A program made the position numbers and the translations under genes. 64,000 nt of DNA from Kitagawia praeruptora (taxonomy: Eukaryota > Streptophyta > Magnoliopsida > Apiales > Apiaceae): the NCBI GenBank assembly GCA_037693485.1, contig CM075352.1, positions 160,339,501 to 160,403,500 on the forward strand, in the 5' to 3' direction. Shown here piece by piece: positions 33,701 to 43,441 of this stretch. Numbering within the stretch: the stretch's first letter is position 1; each line of letters starts with the position of its first letter. The notes under the pieces are model-generated. The model made no database searches. It was not told the origin of the DNA and worked only from the letters and a program-made list of their open reading frames with translations.

Positions 33701-34422
33701 TTCCAATGGATTTTACTGATGGTAGAGCTTTATCTGGTAAAGTTGGATACAACAAAGAAGGCATAGGCTCACACAGAGATAAAAGGCAATATGTTGGTCC
33801 TAGAGATCCTTCTTCATTGTCTGTTCCAGGTCGTGGTGTCACTCAAGAAAGTTTAGACAAACTGGAGTCAGTACAGCTTGTATATCAGAAGAGTCTAGAG
33901 AAGGATTTGTTGCTATATTTCATGGCTGATGGAACAGTATTTAAAGTTTCTGAAAAGGATATCGAATTAAAATACTGGGAAGAACTTGAATATGTTCTGT
34001 ATATTTTCAGAGTGAGAAATCAAAGAGCTCAGTCAGTTGCAAATGTGCTTCAACAAAGAATGATTCAAAACCTTGCAAGAAGGCAAATGAAATTCAACAG
34101 CAAGTATGTTCCTAAATACAGAGATTGGAATGGAAATTTGATAGAAATGGAGAAAGGGACTACAAAACTGAAGACTGATCTTGGAATCACTGTTCTGGAT
34201 TTTAATGTGAAATCTGAGGAAGTGAAATACATAAGGCTGGGAAATGAAATGAGAAGAAACAAAATCTACGATCTTAGAGCTGCTATCTATCAAACTGATG
34301 AGAATGATCCTCAGTTGAGAGAAATCAAGGAAGCTATGCAGATAGAGCTTGAAAATGCTAAAAGAAGGTTGCTTATAGACTATCTCAGAACAATGCCTGA
34401 TCTGCAAGAGATTAGAAATTAA
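30760..34422 (+). CDS. Third ORF (env-position ORF) of element B, intact
   Basis: 1220 aa, no breaks. Residues 1 to about 220: globular domain shared with A's ORF3 (SLRKEWSFFF, then QIGHALLYGG, then YFARFCQLL). Residues about 250-650: proline-, threonine- and acid-rich, probably disordered, with N-S/N-T repeats built on AAACTCT/AAACACT, repeated acidic EIPAE/DMPAE blocks, and basic patches (KLKRKKH near 338, KKRRL near 398) that could be nuclear signals. Residues about 674-757: heptad-rich coiled coil. About 980-1220: a charged helical region ending in conserved-looking RRLLIDYLRTMPDLQ. No signal peptide, no hydrophobic span and no glycoprotein cysteine pattern, so it is not a visible envelope. 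Role unknown; proteins of this kind follow pol in SIRE-type elements. Acidic and basic tracts suggest a nuclear or RNA/protein-binding role (inference). Confidence 0.85.
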   Translation: MATKAFDAAGLVFLPSNYAAPLENANAPEAFHLFQNFLKDSEIGKALTAPPTLSASQIAAFWTNSVYDDGDESGTPTITFTHDESEYIITPTTVRDALDFETHTSYSVVGHDRLRTMLKQIGCAGNLNKIGSLRRPSLRKEWSFFFDCITRAFGKKATNWDALPLDTLQIGHALLYGGNFDFGRLVLMNLGERLSETTTVYFARFCQLLFTACVPNIPIDEADVIQSFQVAKRMFSDLTNKDVTKQQIPEMFMPLALQNYVNQPQDPQSPQQMPEPIDTINSEPTPTTTVPTTSHQPQPETLNSSPINSPTINSPPLNTETLNTETLNSEPAPSEIAKAKLKRKKHTALNTKHSKAKQTLPGAVYTRRMKQHANRPSLSPTKESSSEDEEEVVVPQIKKRRLILSDSDEENVVEAPEVVSQQTPTVEDEENVSILAEDIVADKVEIPAEVDMPAEDNVNVEIPTEDKMPVEEDQRDGFSPVHDVLDSILDPISPIVHTEAPDVADELAVKVPEVEASHTELVSSPIQDKGDEVDQATKENSESMPVEATKANSVAEPVQHEETIEKVAEVVTETMADTAQHSGSLKDAQAKDASAEDEFDSSANSDSFVSAPAQTDNKHKSFDQPCPSHAIEEEYLAKSAANWYKQDCIFPKGRAADFVKQTASQISNPEILSCLKATVVQVKTLEGNFSDTKQEIASLKTEIQSRELKMERESKIKAAQLSKVQDTLFARLGKVEENQIALFSKVDSIANSLELITSILIPDDVKKGERVAKSKCKVSQTLTQKDDAGDGGASDKSKVLNSEKQTLRSGKSVKSQSVGINTETQGTSKTKSLELISDPKTDEELAVKLFMEENAEGVTLEDAKAEEKSLQEKHLKVLKSEKAKKNVKVAKAAKPVLKGIQIKEPVGTNQRMQVFRKPTDAEAKQKLKSIVTTSVDTHVVQKNEDTTSVAAQVVTTPLLSSQLKSTFKRGAPHDSRLEATIPMDFTDGRALSGKVGYNKEGIGSHRDKRQYVGPRDPSSLSVPGRGVTQESLDKLESVQLVYQKSLEKDLLLYFMADGTVFKVSEKDIELKYWEELEYVLYIFRVRNQRAQSVANVLQQRMIQNLARRQMKFNSKYVPKYRDWNGNLIEMEKGTTKLKTDLGITVLDFNVKSEEVKYIRLGNEMRRNKIYDLRAAIYQTDENDPQLREIKEAMQIELENAKRRLLIDYLRTMPDLQEIRN

Positions 34423-34577
34423 AGTCTGTAAGAATTTTCTTATTTTCTGTAGAATTTGTTAAGTAATAGCTTAAACTCTGTTTGTATGTTAAACACTGTA
34501 AAACTTTGTATTTGTTTTGACATCATCATTTACTGTAAAACTTGTACATTCTTGCTAATGGACAAGTTGGGGGAGAT
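34423..34577 (+). other. 3' untranslated region and polypurine tract of element B
   Basis: Carries one AAACTCTG and one AAACACTG, and the purine tract AAGTTGGGGGAGA (34564-34576) directly before the LTR, the plus-strand primer site. Confidence 0.8.
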
Positions 34578-35092
34578 TGTTAGAAATAATTGATGAGAAC
34601 AGTGTTTGGAAGCTAAAGTCAGAAAACAGAGTTTAGCTGGAAGCAGTCAGAGTTTAGTTAAACACTGACTGGAAGCGCAACAGAGGTTGGTAAACTCTGT
34701 AGCGATATTGTCTGAAGAGTCAACAGTGTTTAAAGGTTGATGCAAGATAAATATGGAAGCAATATCTTTGAAGATTGGAAAGCTGTCAAAGAGATTGAGT
34801 TGACTTGGAAGACTGGAACAATTGTGATTGATATCAATTGTATAGCTTGATTATAGGAGAATCAGTTACTGATTGTACGAAGCTGTATGTTCTATAAATA
34901 CAGTTAGGTTAACCCTAGAAGGGTAGTCGAACATTGAGAAATTCATTGATTGTAACCTAAGCAGCTCTCTGTGATATTTACATCACTGAGAGAGGAATTG
35001 TTAATTCCAAACAGTTTTAAATTGTTAAACAGTGTGTTCTTGTTAAGTTACTCATACAGTATTTGATTGCTTTTTGTGTATTCGACCTAACA
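34578..35092 (+). repeat. 3' LTR of element B
   Basis: 515 bp, no difference from 22598-23112 seen by eye. TATA box TATAAATA at 34893-34900. Followed by GTTAT. Confidence 0.95.
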
Positions 35093-35097
35093 GTTAT
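35093..35097. repeat. Right target-site duplication of element B (GTTAT)
   Basis: Same bases as 22593-22597; beyond it element C resumes. Confidence 0.92.
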
Positions 35098-36565
35098 GTC
35101 GAAGCTAAGGTTATGGAGTTACCTGTTTTTAAAATCTGTAAACGTCAAGGATAAAATGTTTTCAAAGATAGTTTGTTTCAAAAGCTTTTTATTTAAAACT
35201 TCATTATTTTAAATGTTTTTTTTTTAAATGATTTTCAAAAATTTTTGTTTTCAAAAAGGATTTTCAGTGGACAAAAATGATTTTGATTTGTTTTAAAACA
35301 ACAAAATATTCGAGATTTCTTTCAAATGTTTTAGCAGACCAATATTTTGAGAAAGTGAAGAATGAGTCGTAAATCGAGTTGTGGTTGACGTGCATGCCAT
35401 GTTGTGAGAATGGATCGTGTTGTTCGATTTCAAAATGTGACTGAGAAGAGATGATATAAGGTTAATTTTCCAGAATAGGTACTCAGTGAAATAATGATAT
35501 GAAGGATGGATAGAAGTTTTCGATTATTCCCACCTCAAGTAACATTGCACGTGAAGGAGGAGTAAGAGTGATTGGGGAATTTCGTGACATTCCTTTTCTC
35601 AAAGTTTAATTGAAGAAGATTTCGTTTTAAGATATAACAATAAGCGATGATGCGTATTAAGTTGTATATGCATGTTGATAAAGCGAGAGCTTGTTGGGAA
35701 TTGTTAAAGAATTGTATCATGATTAGTATCAAGTGAGGTTTTGACCTCAGTAGAATTAATATTACAGATTGACTAACTCAATTTTGTTCTTGTATTGTGA
35801 AGTCACAGTCAAGGTGATAAGTACATTAGCTATCAAAAGTTGCAAATAATCGAGGCTATATTTCATAAAGATGTAGCAAACTAGAATATTTTAGAAGAGT
35901 GAGAATCGAGTTGTTAATTAAATTATACTTGATGTGCATCTAAGGACGTATATGTTGATTGTAGTATCCGATTGCAAGGATGCGACTGGGAATGGACAGT
36001 ATGATGTTAAGTTTCCATATTAGGTACTCGGTAGAATGATGGGACTAAAGTCAGATAGAAATTTCTTAATTATTCCCTTCTCGATCGATATAGTCCGTGA
36101 AAATGGAGCAGAAACGATTGAAGGATTTCTTGAGATTTCTTTGTCGAAGTTCTATCTGAGACTGTGTGATTATGAGTAAGAGCAGGAGAATGGTGCCATG
36201 TGTATATTGTTGTGAATTAAGGCAAATTGTGCGATTGCATTATTGCGAAGGATTGGCGTGGTAATATAAGTTTTAGCGCGCGGGGTATAGTTCATTATAC
36301 GAAAAAGTCATTGATTTTCGGGGAAAAGATATTCATTCACGTGTGATAAGTGTATAGAGTTAAAAAGACTCGGAAACCAAAGCTTAAGGTTATTTCGGAA
36401 AATTGAGGGCTCAAGGAATGAGCTTATAAATTTATAAGTTGGTATGGGGGAAATCCTAAAGTTGAAAGATACAACCAGGGAGATGAGAGCAAGATGTTTG
36501 AGAAGAACTGTTCTGATGTCCTTAGGATTGATTCTGAGGACAGAATCCTATTAAGGGGGGAAGGA
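35098..36565 (+). other. Interior of element C, right part, no coding sequence
   Basis: No domain recognised. The last about 1.2 kb pairs with 58352-59627 (opposite strand, element F), including the shared end GAGGACAGAATCCTATTAAG and purine tract just before the LTR. Two related blocks within it (about 35400-35600 and 35930-36130) repeat the same order of motifs (GTACTC(A/G)GT, GATAGAA, TTATTCCC), an old internal duplication. Confidence 0.6.
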
Positions 36566-37287
36566 TATAACGCCCTAGAAAATTTCGAATTTAGAATTTT
36601 TATTTAATAAAGATTATGAATTATATTATGTGAATATTGTTGTAAAGGTGGAATGTATGTGAATTGATGCTTGTGTGTTTATATGATGATTTGGGGAAAG
36701 TTGTGAAGGTTGTGTGATTTATTTATATTTTGAGGATTTAAATATATTTAAATCATGCATTTTTGATCCTCTGTAGATTTTATAAAATTTTCGGAGGGAT
36801 TAAAAATCATGAAATCTTTTGAAATATTTTCTTTATATATTTATTGAGTTTTTAAAATTGTTTGGTGAATTATTTTGGTTGTAGTGGTATTTTAAAATGA
36901 TTTAAAGAGTTTTATTGTATTTAAAGGATCAAAATTTGTAAAATTCATATTTAATTCATTTTTGATCCAAAAATTATTTTAAAAATATGTGTGTGCTTGT
37001 AATTTTATATTCTTTATTTTAAAAATGAAAAGTTTAATTTTTTCAAATATTTTATTTGATTTTGATTTATAAGTCGTTTATTAGTGTATAATTGGACCGA
37101 AAAGAGAATAAAGTGTTGGTAGTGAATAAAAGGATATTGGGCCAAGCCCAATATAACACAAAACTCACACGCAGCAAAACAGATCGGGAAGAGGGACACA
37201 CGGGGAGAGAGAAAAGAAAAGGGGAGAGAAAAATTGAGAGAAAAGAGGAAGGAGGAGAGAGATTTGGGGGTTTGATTTAATCAATTG

Positions 37288-37483
37288 AAACCTATATATA
37301 TATATATATGTATGTATATAAATCGTGTATGTATGTATGAGCTGAAGGCGCGAGGAAGCAGTGGCTGGTGCTCGTCGTGGAAGGAGGCCGGTGACCGGTA
37401 GTCTTCACGGCGGCGTTGCAGGCAGCGGGTGCTGCTGTGGGTGGCGGTGGTGCGCCGCAGCAGTCAGGGAAAGGGAGGCAGCA

Positions 37484-37515
<32 letters not shown>

Positions 37516-37575
37516 TGATTGGGAGAGGGATGCGAGGCTGATTTCCGACGAATGGGTTTCCGATGAGTCGAGCCG
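37288..37575 (+). promoter_or_regulatory. Probable LTR promoter and GA-rich/GC-rich leader of element C
   Basis: A purine-rich GGGAGAGA region, then an alternating TA run (about 37292-37320), then a GC-rich stretch (37345-37480) far above the local base composition, a (GA)n run (37484-37508), and a GTATAC step after GAAATG at about 37587. Element F has the same order in reverse (TA run 57607-57621, CT runs at 57400-57440, GTATA-type site). The open frame through it (37361-37660) is low complexity (R/E and G repeats) and unlikely to be a gene. Confidence 0.4.
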
Positions 37576-37768
37576 AAACCGAAATGGTATACCTTCTGTG
37601 TATAATTTAATTTATGTATTTAATTGTTGTGATTTAATTAGATTTAAATTGCGAGTTTAATTGTTAATTTTCGTGAATTAGTTCGGAGGGTCGATAATTG
37701 TTAATTATGATTGATGGTATAAAGTACGAGATGATTGTATTAATTTTTGGTTATTTAATTCGAAAGAG

Positions 37769-37850
37769 GATAATTGTTAGTTGTTAATTGCTAATTGTTA
37801 ATTGCAAATTGTTAATTATTAATTGTTAATTGCTAATTGTAATTGTCGGA
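37769..37850. repeat. TTAATTG(C/T)-unit tandem array
   Basis: Ten or so imperfect 7-bp steps of GTTAATT / GCTAATT in a row within the C LTR. F has only a looser version near 57130-57210. Confidence 0.7.
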
Positions 37851-39826
37851 ATTATTTGTGGTCACGTTAATATTCGGGTTTAATGATTATTGGTGGTAAA
37901 TTATATGTGGTGGTGAGCTATTTGTATGGTTTTAAAATGTGATTTATATCGAAGAGTAATTGTTAGATTTATTCTATTATGTGTTTATCTGCGAGGAGTT
38001 GTAATGAGGTCACAAGTCTTAAATGTCAATATTTAAGGACTTGTGTAAATCTCTTCAACTAGTTCCTCGGGCTTACGAATATCCATGATTAACTATCACG
38101 AGTATAATTAATATACTTAAGTGATGTAATCATTGATATAACGTAAGTAATAGTTAGTGCTAGGGGTTGTTCCCTAGGGCTTACGAACATCAATGATTGA
38201 TTGTCATGTGTATCATTAAAATGTGTGAGAAATACGATCATTGGTGTAGCGTAAGTAGTAGTGTAATGTAAATCATTATGTGCTAGGTGCCGCATGTCTG
38301 GGCGGGTACTTTTCTTATTTGTTTACTTTTATGTTGCTGCAAGTTGAGGCAGCTTTATTTTTGCAAAAGCAGGGTTGAATTGTATTTGAGGGGCTGTGCC
38401 CATAGTCCGATAAACGAATACTTCATGCCGAAATTTTCTAAAAATCCCCTGCAATCTATTTAAAATCTATTTAGTTTATTTGATTTCAAAGTATAAAATT
38501 TTTGAAAGTATAAATGGATGTGTAATAGTTGGCGTGAAAGTTGAAGTGTGATTTTTTGCTATAAAGTGGATGTTTGGATAGTATTCAAGTGTTAAGAGGA
38601 TATATGTGTTAGATGCTTATTTGATCTAGTTGATTATACTAGAACTATTCTATGAATATAATTGAATATGTATATATGTGATATATGTATAAGCGATATA
38701 GGACGCGTATGGGTAGAATAGAGCAAATAAGATTTTGCTTGATTTGACACTGAAACGGTACTTGAATTGGTAAAGGTGCGAGTAAGAGACCTATCCAGAG
38801 CAGTGCAAAGATAAGCAGAAGGATAAGTAGCGAAGTCGACGAGTGTATGAAGTAAGGAGTGACATGAATTTGAGTCGAGGATCCATGGTAGGATCAGGAA
38901 CTCCGTAAATCGAGGCAAGTGTTTTGCTCTTCACTTATCTTTCAAGTGATGCAATTCAATTTCTTGATGTAGTATATGATGAGAATAAAGTATATTTAGA
39001 AAATGTAATGTTTCTTTAATTAGCGGGAAAAATGTTTATTTCCCACCCTCAGTTCAACTATTGAATTTTTAACGAGCCTCCCCAATAACTTTTTCTACAC
39101 AATATCTTACGCATGGTATGTCGTTGGATTCCTCAGTGGAATACCATTCCTTTGCTATCTTCGATTGTATTTAAGAAATTCGTTGAATAGAGATAATCCA
39201 GATTTCAAAATACCTGTCAACGAAATTCCCGATTTTAAACATATTTTACCCAAGTGGTGTTTTCTTTAAATTAATTCATAAATAAATTTTTTTGGGATTA
39301 TCTCGCAAATGATCCTTTTAAACTACTTCATTCGCTTATGTTGAGTCCAACTATACAAAATGTTGGAAGATTTTATTAAATGCCTAGTCCTCGACTATAT
39401 CCTTGTTTAATCGAATATTCTTAGTTGTTGTAATCAAGTTGTCAGTGCATCCTTTCTTTAATTTTTCCAGTACTGATATAACTCAAACTATTCCTATTGA
39501 GATGGCTAATATTTTCTCGAGATTGATGTTCTTTAATTATCACCCCTGTTATTGTGTCGAACTCTTCGACACTTGTTGATGTTATTGTTCTTTGTTTATA
39601 CCTTGTGTGGTATCGAACTTGTCGATATCAGTAGAGAATCTTGGTTGTTCGTTTGTCCCCTGTATTGTATTGAACTTGTCGATACTAGACAATGATGTCA
39701 TTTATTATTAACTCCTAATCTTGAGTTGTTATTCTTGATGCGAGTTTCCAGTGGTTGGATATCAGGGTTGTCGATTGTCCCGACACCTAATGCGTTTGAC
39801 TTAGAATTGGAAATGTTTTTAAAATT

Positions 39827-39935
39827 GATGTCCCTTTGGGGAGATCACATTATGGTCAACAGATGTCCCTTCGGGGAGACCAGTTTAATGGTCAACAGAT
39901 GTCCCTTCGGAGAGACCAGTTTAATGGTCAGAAGT
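39827..39935. repeat. 36-bp minisatellite, three units, in the C LTR
   Basis: Units start at 39827, 39862 and 39898: GATGTCCCTTCGGGGAGA, then CAGTTTAATGGTCAACA. TCCCTTCGGGGA is a small hairpin. F has a different minisatellite at the equivalent place (54474-54595). Confidence 0.8.
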
Positions 39936-40773
39936 TAAGGCCAATGTGTGCCATGGATCCAATTAAGGACATTGCTGTGTGCGTTTGTCCCGGGTTAGTG
40001 CTGACTGATCAGCAGCCTAACCTTGATGTTTTTTTTTAAATAAGTGAAAAATCCAATTCTAATCTATAAATTGAGTATCCAGTTGGACTTTGATTCTTAT
40101 TGCTTGACCAGGAATTTCCCAAGTATTCTTATCGAATGGTTATCATTTGATCTTGAGTTTTCGAGTATCAGTATTGAATTGTTAAACCCTGGTTTCTTTG
40201 AAGTTTACAATGTTTATTCTCATTGAACAAAACTCTTATCCGTTCTAGTTCCTGTTGCACCTCAGTAATGGTGAAGTATTGGCCCTCGTGGCAATTTAAA
40301 AGTATCATCATAGATTCTTTCACAGTATGAGCTGAAATTCTTTTGTTATCAGATTTGTTTTGGTATTGAATTGTTATCACCTTATGCACTTGCTGAGCAT
40401 TGTTGGCTCACTCTTGCTTTTGTTTGTTTTCCTCAGTTAATAGTGGAGTTAAGTAAATCTAGTAGTGGACAGTGAGTATTGATCTCCGGGCAGCAAGAAG
40501 AGACAATCGAGTTATAGATTTCGCCAGACAGTGGATTGCGAATTGTCAAGGTTGAAGATCTAGTTAGGCAGTGATTTCACTTATTCACAAATGTATATTT
40601 TTATTATTCTGAGATTGAGTTGTAGTAATGTAATTCGATAGTTTGTTTCATACCATAACATGTATGAGATCTTGGTTTAAGGGGTTTTTATTATTAATGT
40701 TGTTTATTTTCAGAGATGTATAATATTGTTTATTGGTTAGTGGCCCCATATCCCCGGATTTTGGGATGCTACA

Positions 40774-41028
40774 ATTTTGGTCCTGAGCTTTAGCCTGGTT
40801 CTGTGAGTTTTTCCCAGAATTGGCCCCACAATTCCTTCTTGAAGCCACCCCACTTCACTCACATAGGTGATCTCTTAAACAATACAAAAGTATTATTTGT
40901 TCAACATATTGACACATAAGGATCATTAAAAGCATAGCTTAGCCTTACCCAAATTTTATCACTGTTTTTCGTCATAGGAATGGACCAAGGAGTAAAACCC
41001 CCACAGTGATCTCACTAAGTCTTTACAG
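40774..41028 (-). other. Non-coding 3' side of a minus-strand copia relic
   Basis: Flank of element C. On the minus strand it lies downstream of the copia RNase H stop (41029-41031), so it is probably that element's 3' untranslated region or LTR. No boundaries found. Confidence 0.35.
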
Positions 41029-41290
41029 TTAGGTTGTCCCATTGAACCAAGATCTTGGGATCTCCAGTCTACAAGGTTGGTTTTCCATTGTACCGACTTT
41101 TATTATGGGCTTTAGTCCCATTCTTTTCGATGATTTCTCAACTAACTCTCTTATTAACCCTTGGTTAGCGGATTCGCAGTGTTATCTTTTGACTTAATAT
41201 GATCAATAGTGATAACTTGAGTTGAGAGTAGTTGTCTAACGGAATTGTGTCGACGACAAAGATGTTTCGACATTCCATTACAATCTTTTT
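41029..41290 (-). pseudogene. Ty1/copia RNase H C-terminus, one frameshift
   Basis: Minus-strand translation gives KHLCRRHNSVRQLLS, then IDHIKSKDNTANPLTKG; after a one-base loss near 41155 the frame continues as LIRELVEKSSKRMGLKP and ends at a TAA (41031-41029). The RRHN..RQLLS, IDYVKSKDN.ADPLTKGL and RGMGLKP motifs are the hallmark end of many plant copia polyproteins. This lineage differs from A and B, whose RNase H ends in DIFTKPL. The upstream domains are not readable. Confidence 0.8.
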
Positions 41291-42540
41291 CACTATACTC
41301 GTGCATCTTAACTTTGGCATACATCACATTTCGGTAATCACTTTACCAATCATCAGCTAAGACTTCAATTCGTCATTGACATTACCAATTTTTATCGTCC
41401 CAAAAATCAATAAAATTAATTTATCTCATCACCAAGTTTAAGCGTCCCTAAACTGGCTTGACTCATTCACTCAGTTACCAAATTTGAGCGTCCTCAAAAT
41501 GGCAACTATATCGTTTATTATGAAGTCATAACATATCGCAACAATATCAAATTTTATATGCCAATTTTCGTATCTATGTTGTTCCAATCAACATAATCAC
41601 CAAAATACAGACTTTCGACTCTTGCCTTAGCTAGAGAAACCAAGAAAGACTCTTCCAAAGTTCATTGATGTACTTCTAAATTTCACTACCCCGACAATTT
41701 AAGTATCATCTTGATGAACCATATTCTTATAACTCAAGAATATATCATAAAGTAAGTTAGGTCTTCACTTTTGACTGTAATCTTTTAATTATCAGTCTAA
41801 CCTTTTACTTTTTTTTGACCCATATATTTATTTTCCAATTTGAAAATTCGTTTGGGCCCAAATGGCATCTATCTCGCAAGAAGATCCATCCATATATTTA
41901 TTGAACACGATTCTGTCACATAGAATCACTTCTCTCATTAAACACATAATTCTAGTAAATTTCTCTATTGACATATTCTCATAGGATCATCAGAGAATTC
42001 TCATAGCTTTTCTCAAGTTTTCAGGTTTACCTTCAAGCAAAATTTCAGACAATTTTGGACTAACAAAATTTTCAAATCTTTTGCCCTCTAGGTTCAACCT
42101 CACATTCATCCAATAACTCATAATATTATTTGGATAAATATTAAATACAGACCTACAAGGAACTACTAGCTCATCAAAAAAGCATTCCTAGATTCTGTAA
42201 TTGAATTTTAATGATCTCACAAATTAGATACATTTGCATGCTACAAGATATCATGAGACTCAAACGTTATCTATATATCCATCCCAAATACCTCAATTGG
42301 TTTTGGATCTCTTTTTACCTTAATAGGTATTGGTATCATGACATTTTCAAGATATCCCCACATTTCGAATATTTCTAAGAATGTCAAAATGTATTCCAAA
42401 ACTAATATGAACCAATTATTTCATTTCATAAGAAAGACTACTCCATTCTTCTAATGCGAGTAAAGTGCAGTGTCCTCACAACATTCACCACCAAAATCAC
42501 TAATTACCATCTTAATTTTCTATATTAAGTTGGTTTTCAC
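41291..42540. other. Unassigned AT-rich sequence
   Basis: No open frame and no recognisable domain on either strand. CAAGTTTAAGCGTCCCTAAA and CAAATTTGAGCGTCCTCAAA at about 41430 and 41483 are two copies of one short unit. Part may be decayed copia pol (minus) or decayed Athila pol (plus) leading into element G. Confidence 0.4.
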
Positions 42541-42567
42541 CCTCAAGCTTATATTAAATTGAAGAAG

Positions 42568-42618
42568 TAACGTCAAGCTATTGACGTTAAAGAAGCGCTT
42601 CGTGGGAGGCAACCCACG
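42568..42618 (+). repeat. Two adjacent perfect hairpins downstream of the lost pol
   Basis: TAACGTCAA-GCTA-TTGACGTTA (42568-42589; 9-bp stem) and CGTGGG-AGGCAA-CCCACG (42601-42618; 6-bp stem). The GGGAGGCAACCC hairpin is a familiar signature of Athila/Tat-type elements in plants. Confidence 0.8.
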
Positions 42619-42683
42619 CATTAGTGTAGGAAAAAAAAATTTAGTGTTGTATTAAAAAAATAAATAAATAAAATTTGAACAGT

Positions 42684-42830
42684 CGCGCAGGTAGCACCTG
42701 AGTAACGCAGGTTGCTCCTGCGTTTCTGATCTATGCACTGGCTACCCCCCTGTAACGCAGGCTGTGCCTGCGTTACTGACTCTCGCGCAGTCTACTTCCC
42801 TTGTAACGCAGCCTGCACCTGCGTTACAGC
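42684..42830 (+). repeat. Array of GC-rich hairpins, AACGCAGG-n5-CCTGCGTT
   Basis: CAGGT-AGC-ACCTG (42688-42700), AACGCAGG-TTGCT-CCTGCGTT (42704-42724), AACGCAGG-CTGTG-CCTGCGTT (42754-42774), AACGCAG...CTGCGTT (42805-42825). About 50-bp spacing for the last three, in AT-rich surroundings. Confidence 0.85.
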
Positions 42831-43306
42831 CTCCAGAATTTTTTTCTGCCGATTTTTGCTGTTTTAACCTACATAATTTTCACCCAAATTCTATCCTAAC
42901 TCAATTTCTATCAATTCCTAATTCCTATATCTATCCTACATCAAATCCAACCCTCCTAAATATCTCCTACACTCTAAATTTTTTACCAAACCTATCCATC
43001 ATCATATATATATACACACCTATACATACAAATCCAATTCCTCTTCTACTTATTTAAATCTCTAAAAATCCAATTCCTCTTTTACTTATTTAAATCTCTA
43101 AAAATTCAATTTTAAAGAGGAATTAATTGCAAGTTCACCTCTCCAATTCGTAGTTGGTTTATCTCTTCTAAAATCTTATTTTTATTACGAATTTGTGTTC
43201 TTGTAAAATTGGGATTTTGTATTATTCTTGGTATTTGGGCTATTTTTGGTGTGATATTGCTTGGTAATTATTGGTTGAGCTTCTTGTGAGTTGGGTATTG
43301 ATTCTT

Positions 43307-43441
43307 ATGGCTCCTAAGCGTGGGAGAGGTGATGCTAGTGTTGTAAAATTTTCGTCTTCGACGGCGGAGGTTGAATTTAATCGGTTGTTGTTGAGGCCAA
43401 TTGCTAAAGAAAGGGGATTTTTGCCGAACAAGCATGTTTGA
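43307..43441 (+). pseudogene. Remnant of the Athila-type ORF downstream of pol
   Basis: ATG at 43307 begins MAPKRGRGD, then STAEVEFNRLL and AKERGFLP, and hits TGA after 44 codons. A short basic start followed by an ERGF motif is usual in the plant transposon proteins encoded after pol in Athila-type elements. The rest of the ORF is missing: sequence past 43500 is non-coding. Called on motif resemblance only. Confidence 0.4.

Larger units (their letters stand above)
22598..35092 (+). mobile_element. Ty1/copia element B (SIRE/Maximus type), very young and almost intact
   Basis: 12,495 bp. 515-bp LTRs that I read as identical, GTTAT duplication, primer site, gag 744 aa, pol with one stop in the integrase-RT linker, 2-kb spacer, third ORF 1220 aa, purine tract TTGGGGGAGA. 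The identical LTRs point to a very recent insertion. It shares overall design with A, but LTR, spacer and ORF3 are clearly different, so it is a separate family. Confidence 0.95.
19078..40773 (+). mobile_element. Large-LTR, non-coding Ty3/gypsy derivative (element C) hosting copia B
   Basis: 5' LTR remnant 19078-19868, primer site at 19872, interior 19884-22597 and 35098-36565 (B removed, about 4.2 kb), purine tract TTAAGGGGGGAAGG (36551-36564), 3' LTR 36566-40773. I find no gag or pol domain in the interior, while the LTR is about 4.2 kb; this is the layout of a LARD-type derivative that depends on another element. Shared LTR parts differ at roughly 15 positions over about 790 bp by eye, so it is older than A or B. 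Element F at 53.7 kb is a minus-strand relative. Confidence 0.75.
36566..40773 (+). repeat. 3' LTR of element C, about 4.2 kb
   Basis: Starts TATAACGCCC (not TG) after the purine tract and ends GGGATGCTACA. Matches the minus-strand LTR of F (53705-58351) along most of its length, with many differences. Holds a TATA-like run and GA-rich, GC-rich leader (37288-37560), a TTAATTG array (37769-37850), a 127-bp imperfect duplication around CTAGGGCTTACGAA (about 38060-38300) and a 36-bp minisatellite (39827-39935). Confidence 0.8.

Noticed and set aside
34033..34407. Minus-strand 124-codon frame
   Set aside because: Antisense to the end of B ORF3, low complexity in F/S/I.
30760..34422. Third ORF as a viral envelope gene
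   Set aside because: No signal peptide, no transmembrane span, no cysteine-rich ectodomain; only its position resembles env.
37361..37660. 99-codon frame with RER repeats
   Set aside because: Translation of the (GA)n and GC-rich leader of the C LTR; not conserved as a frame in F.
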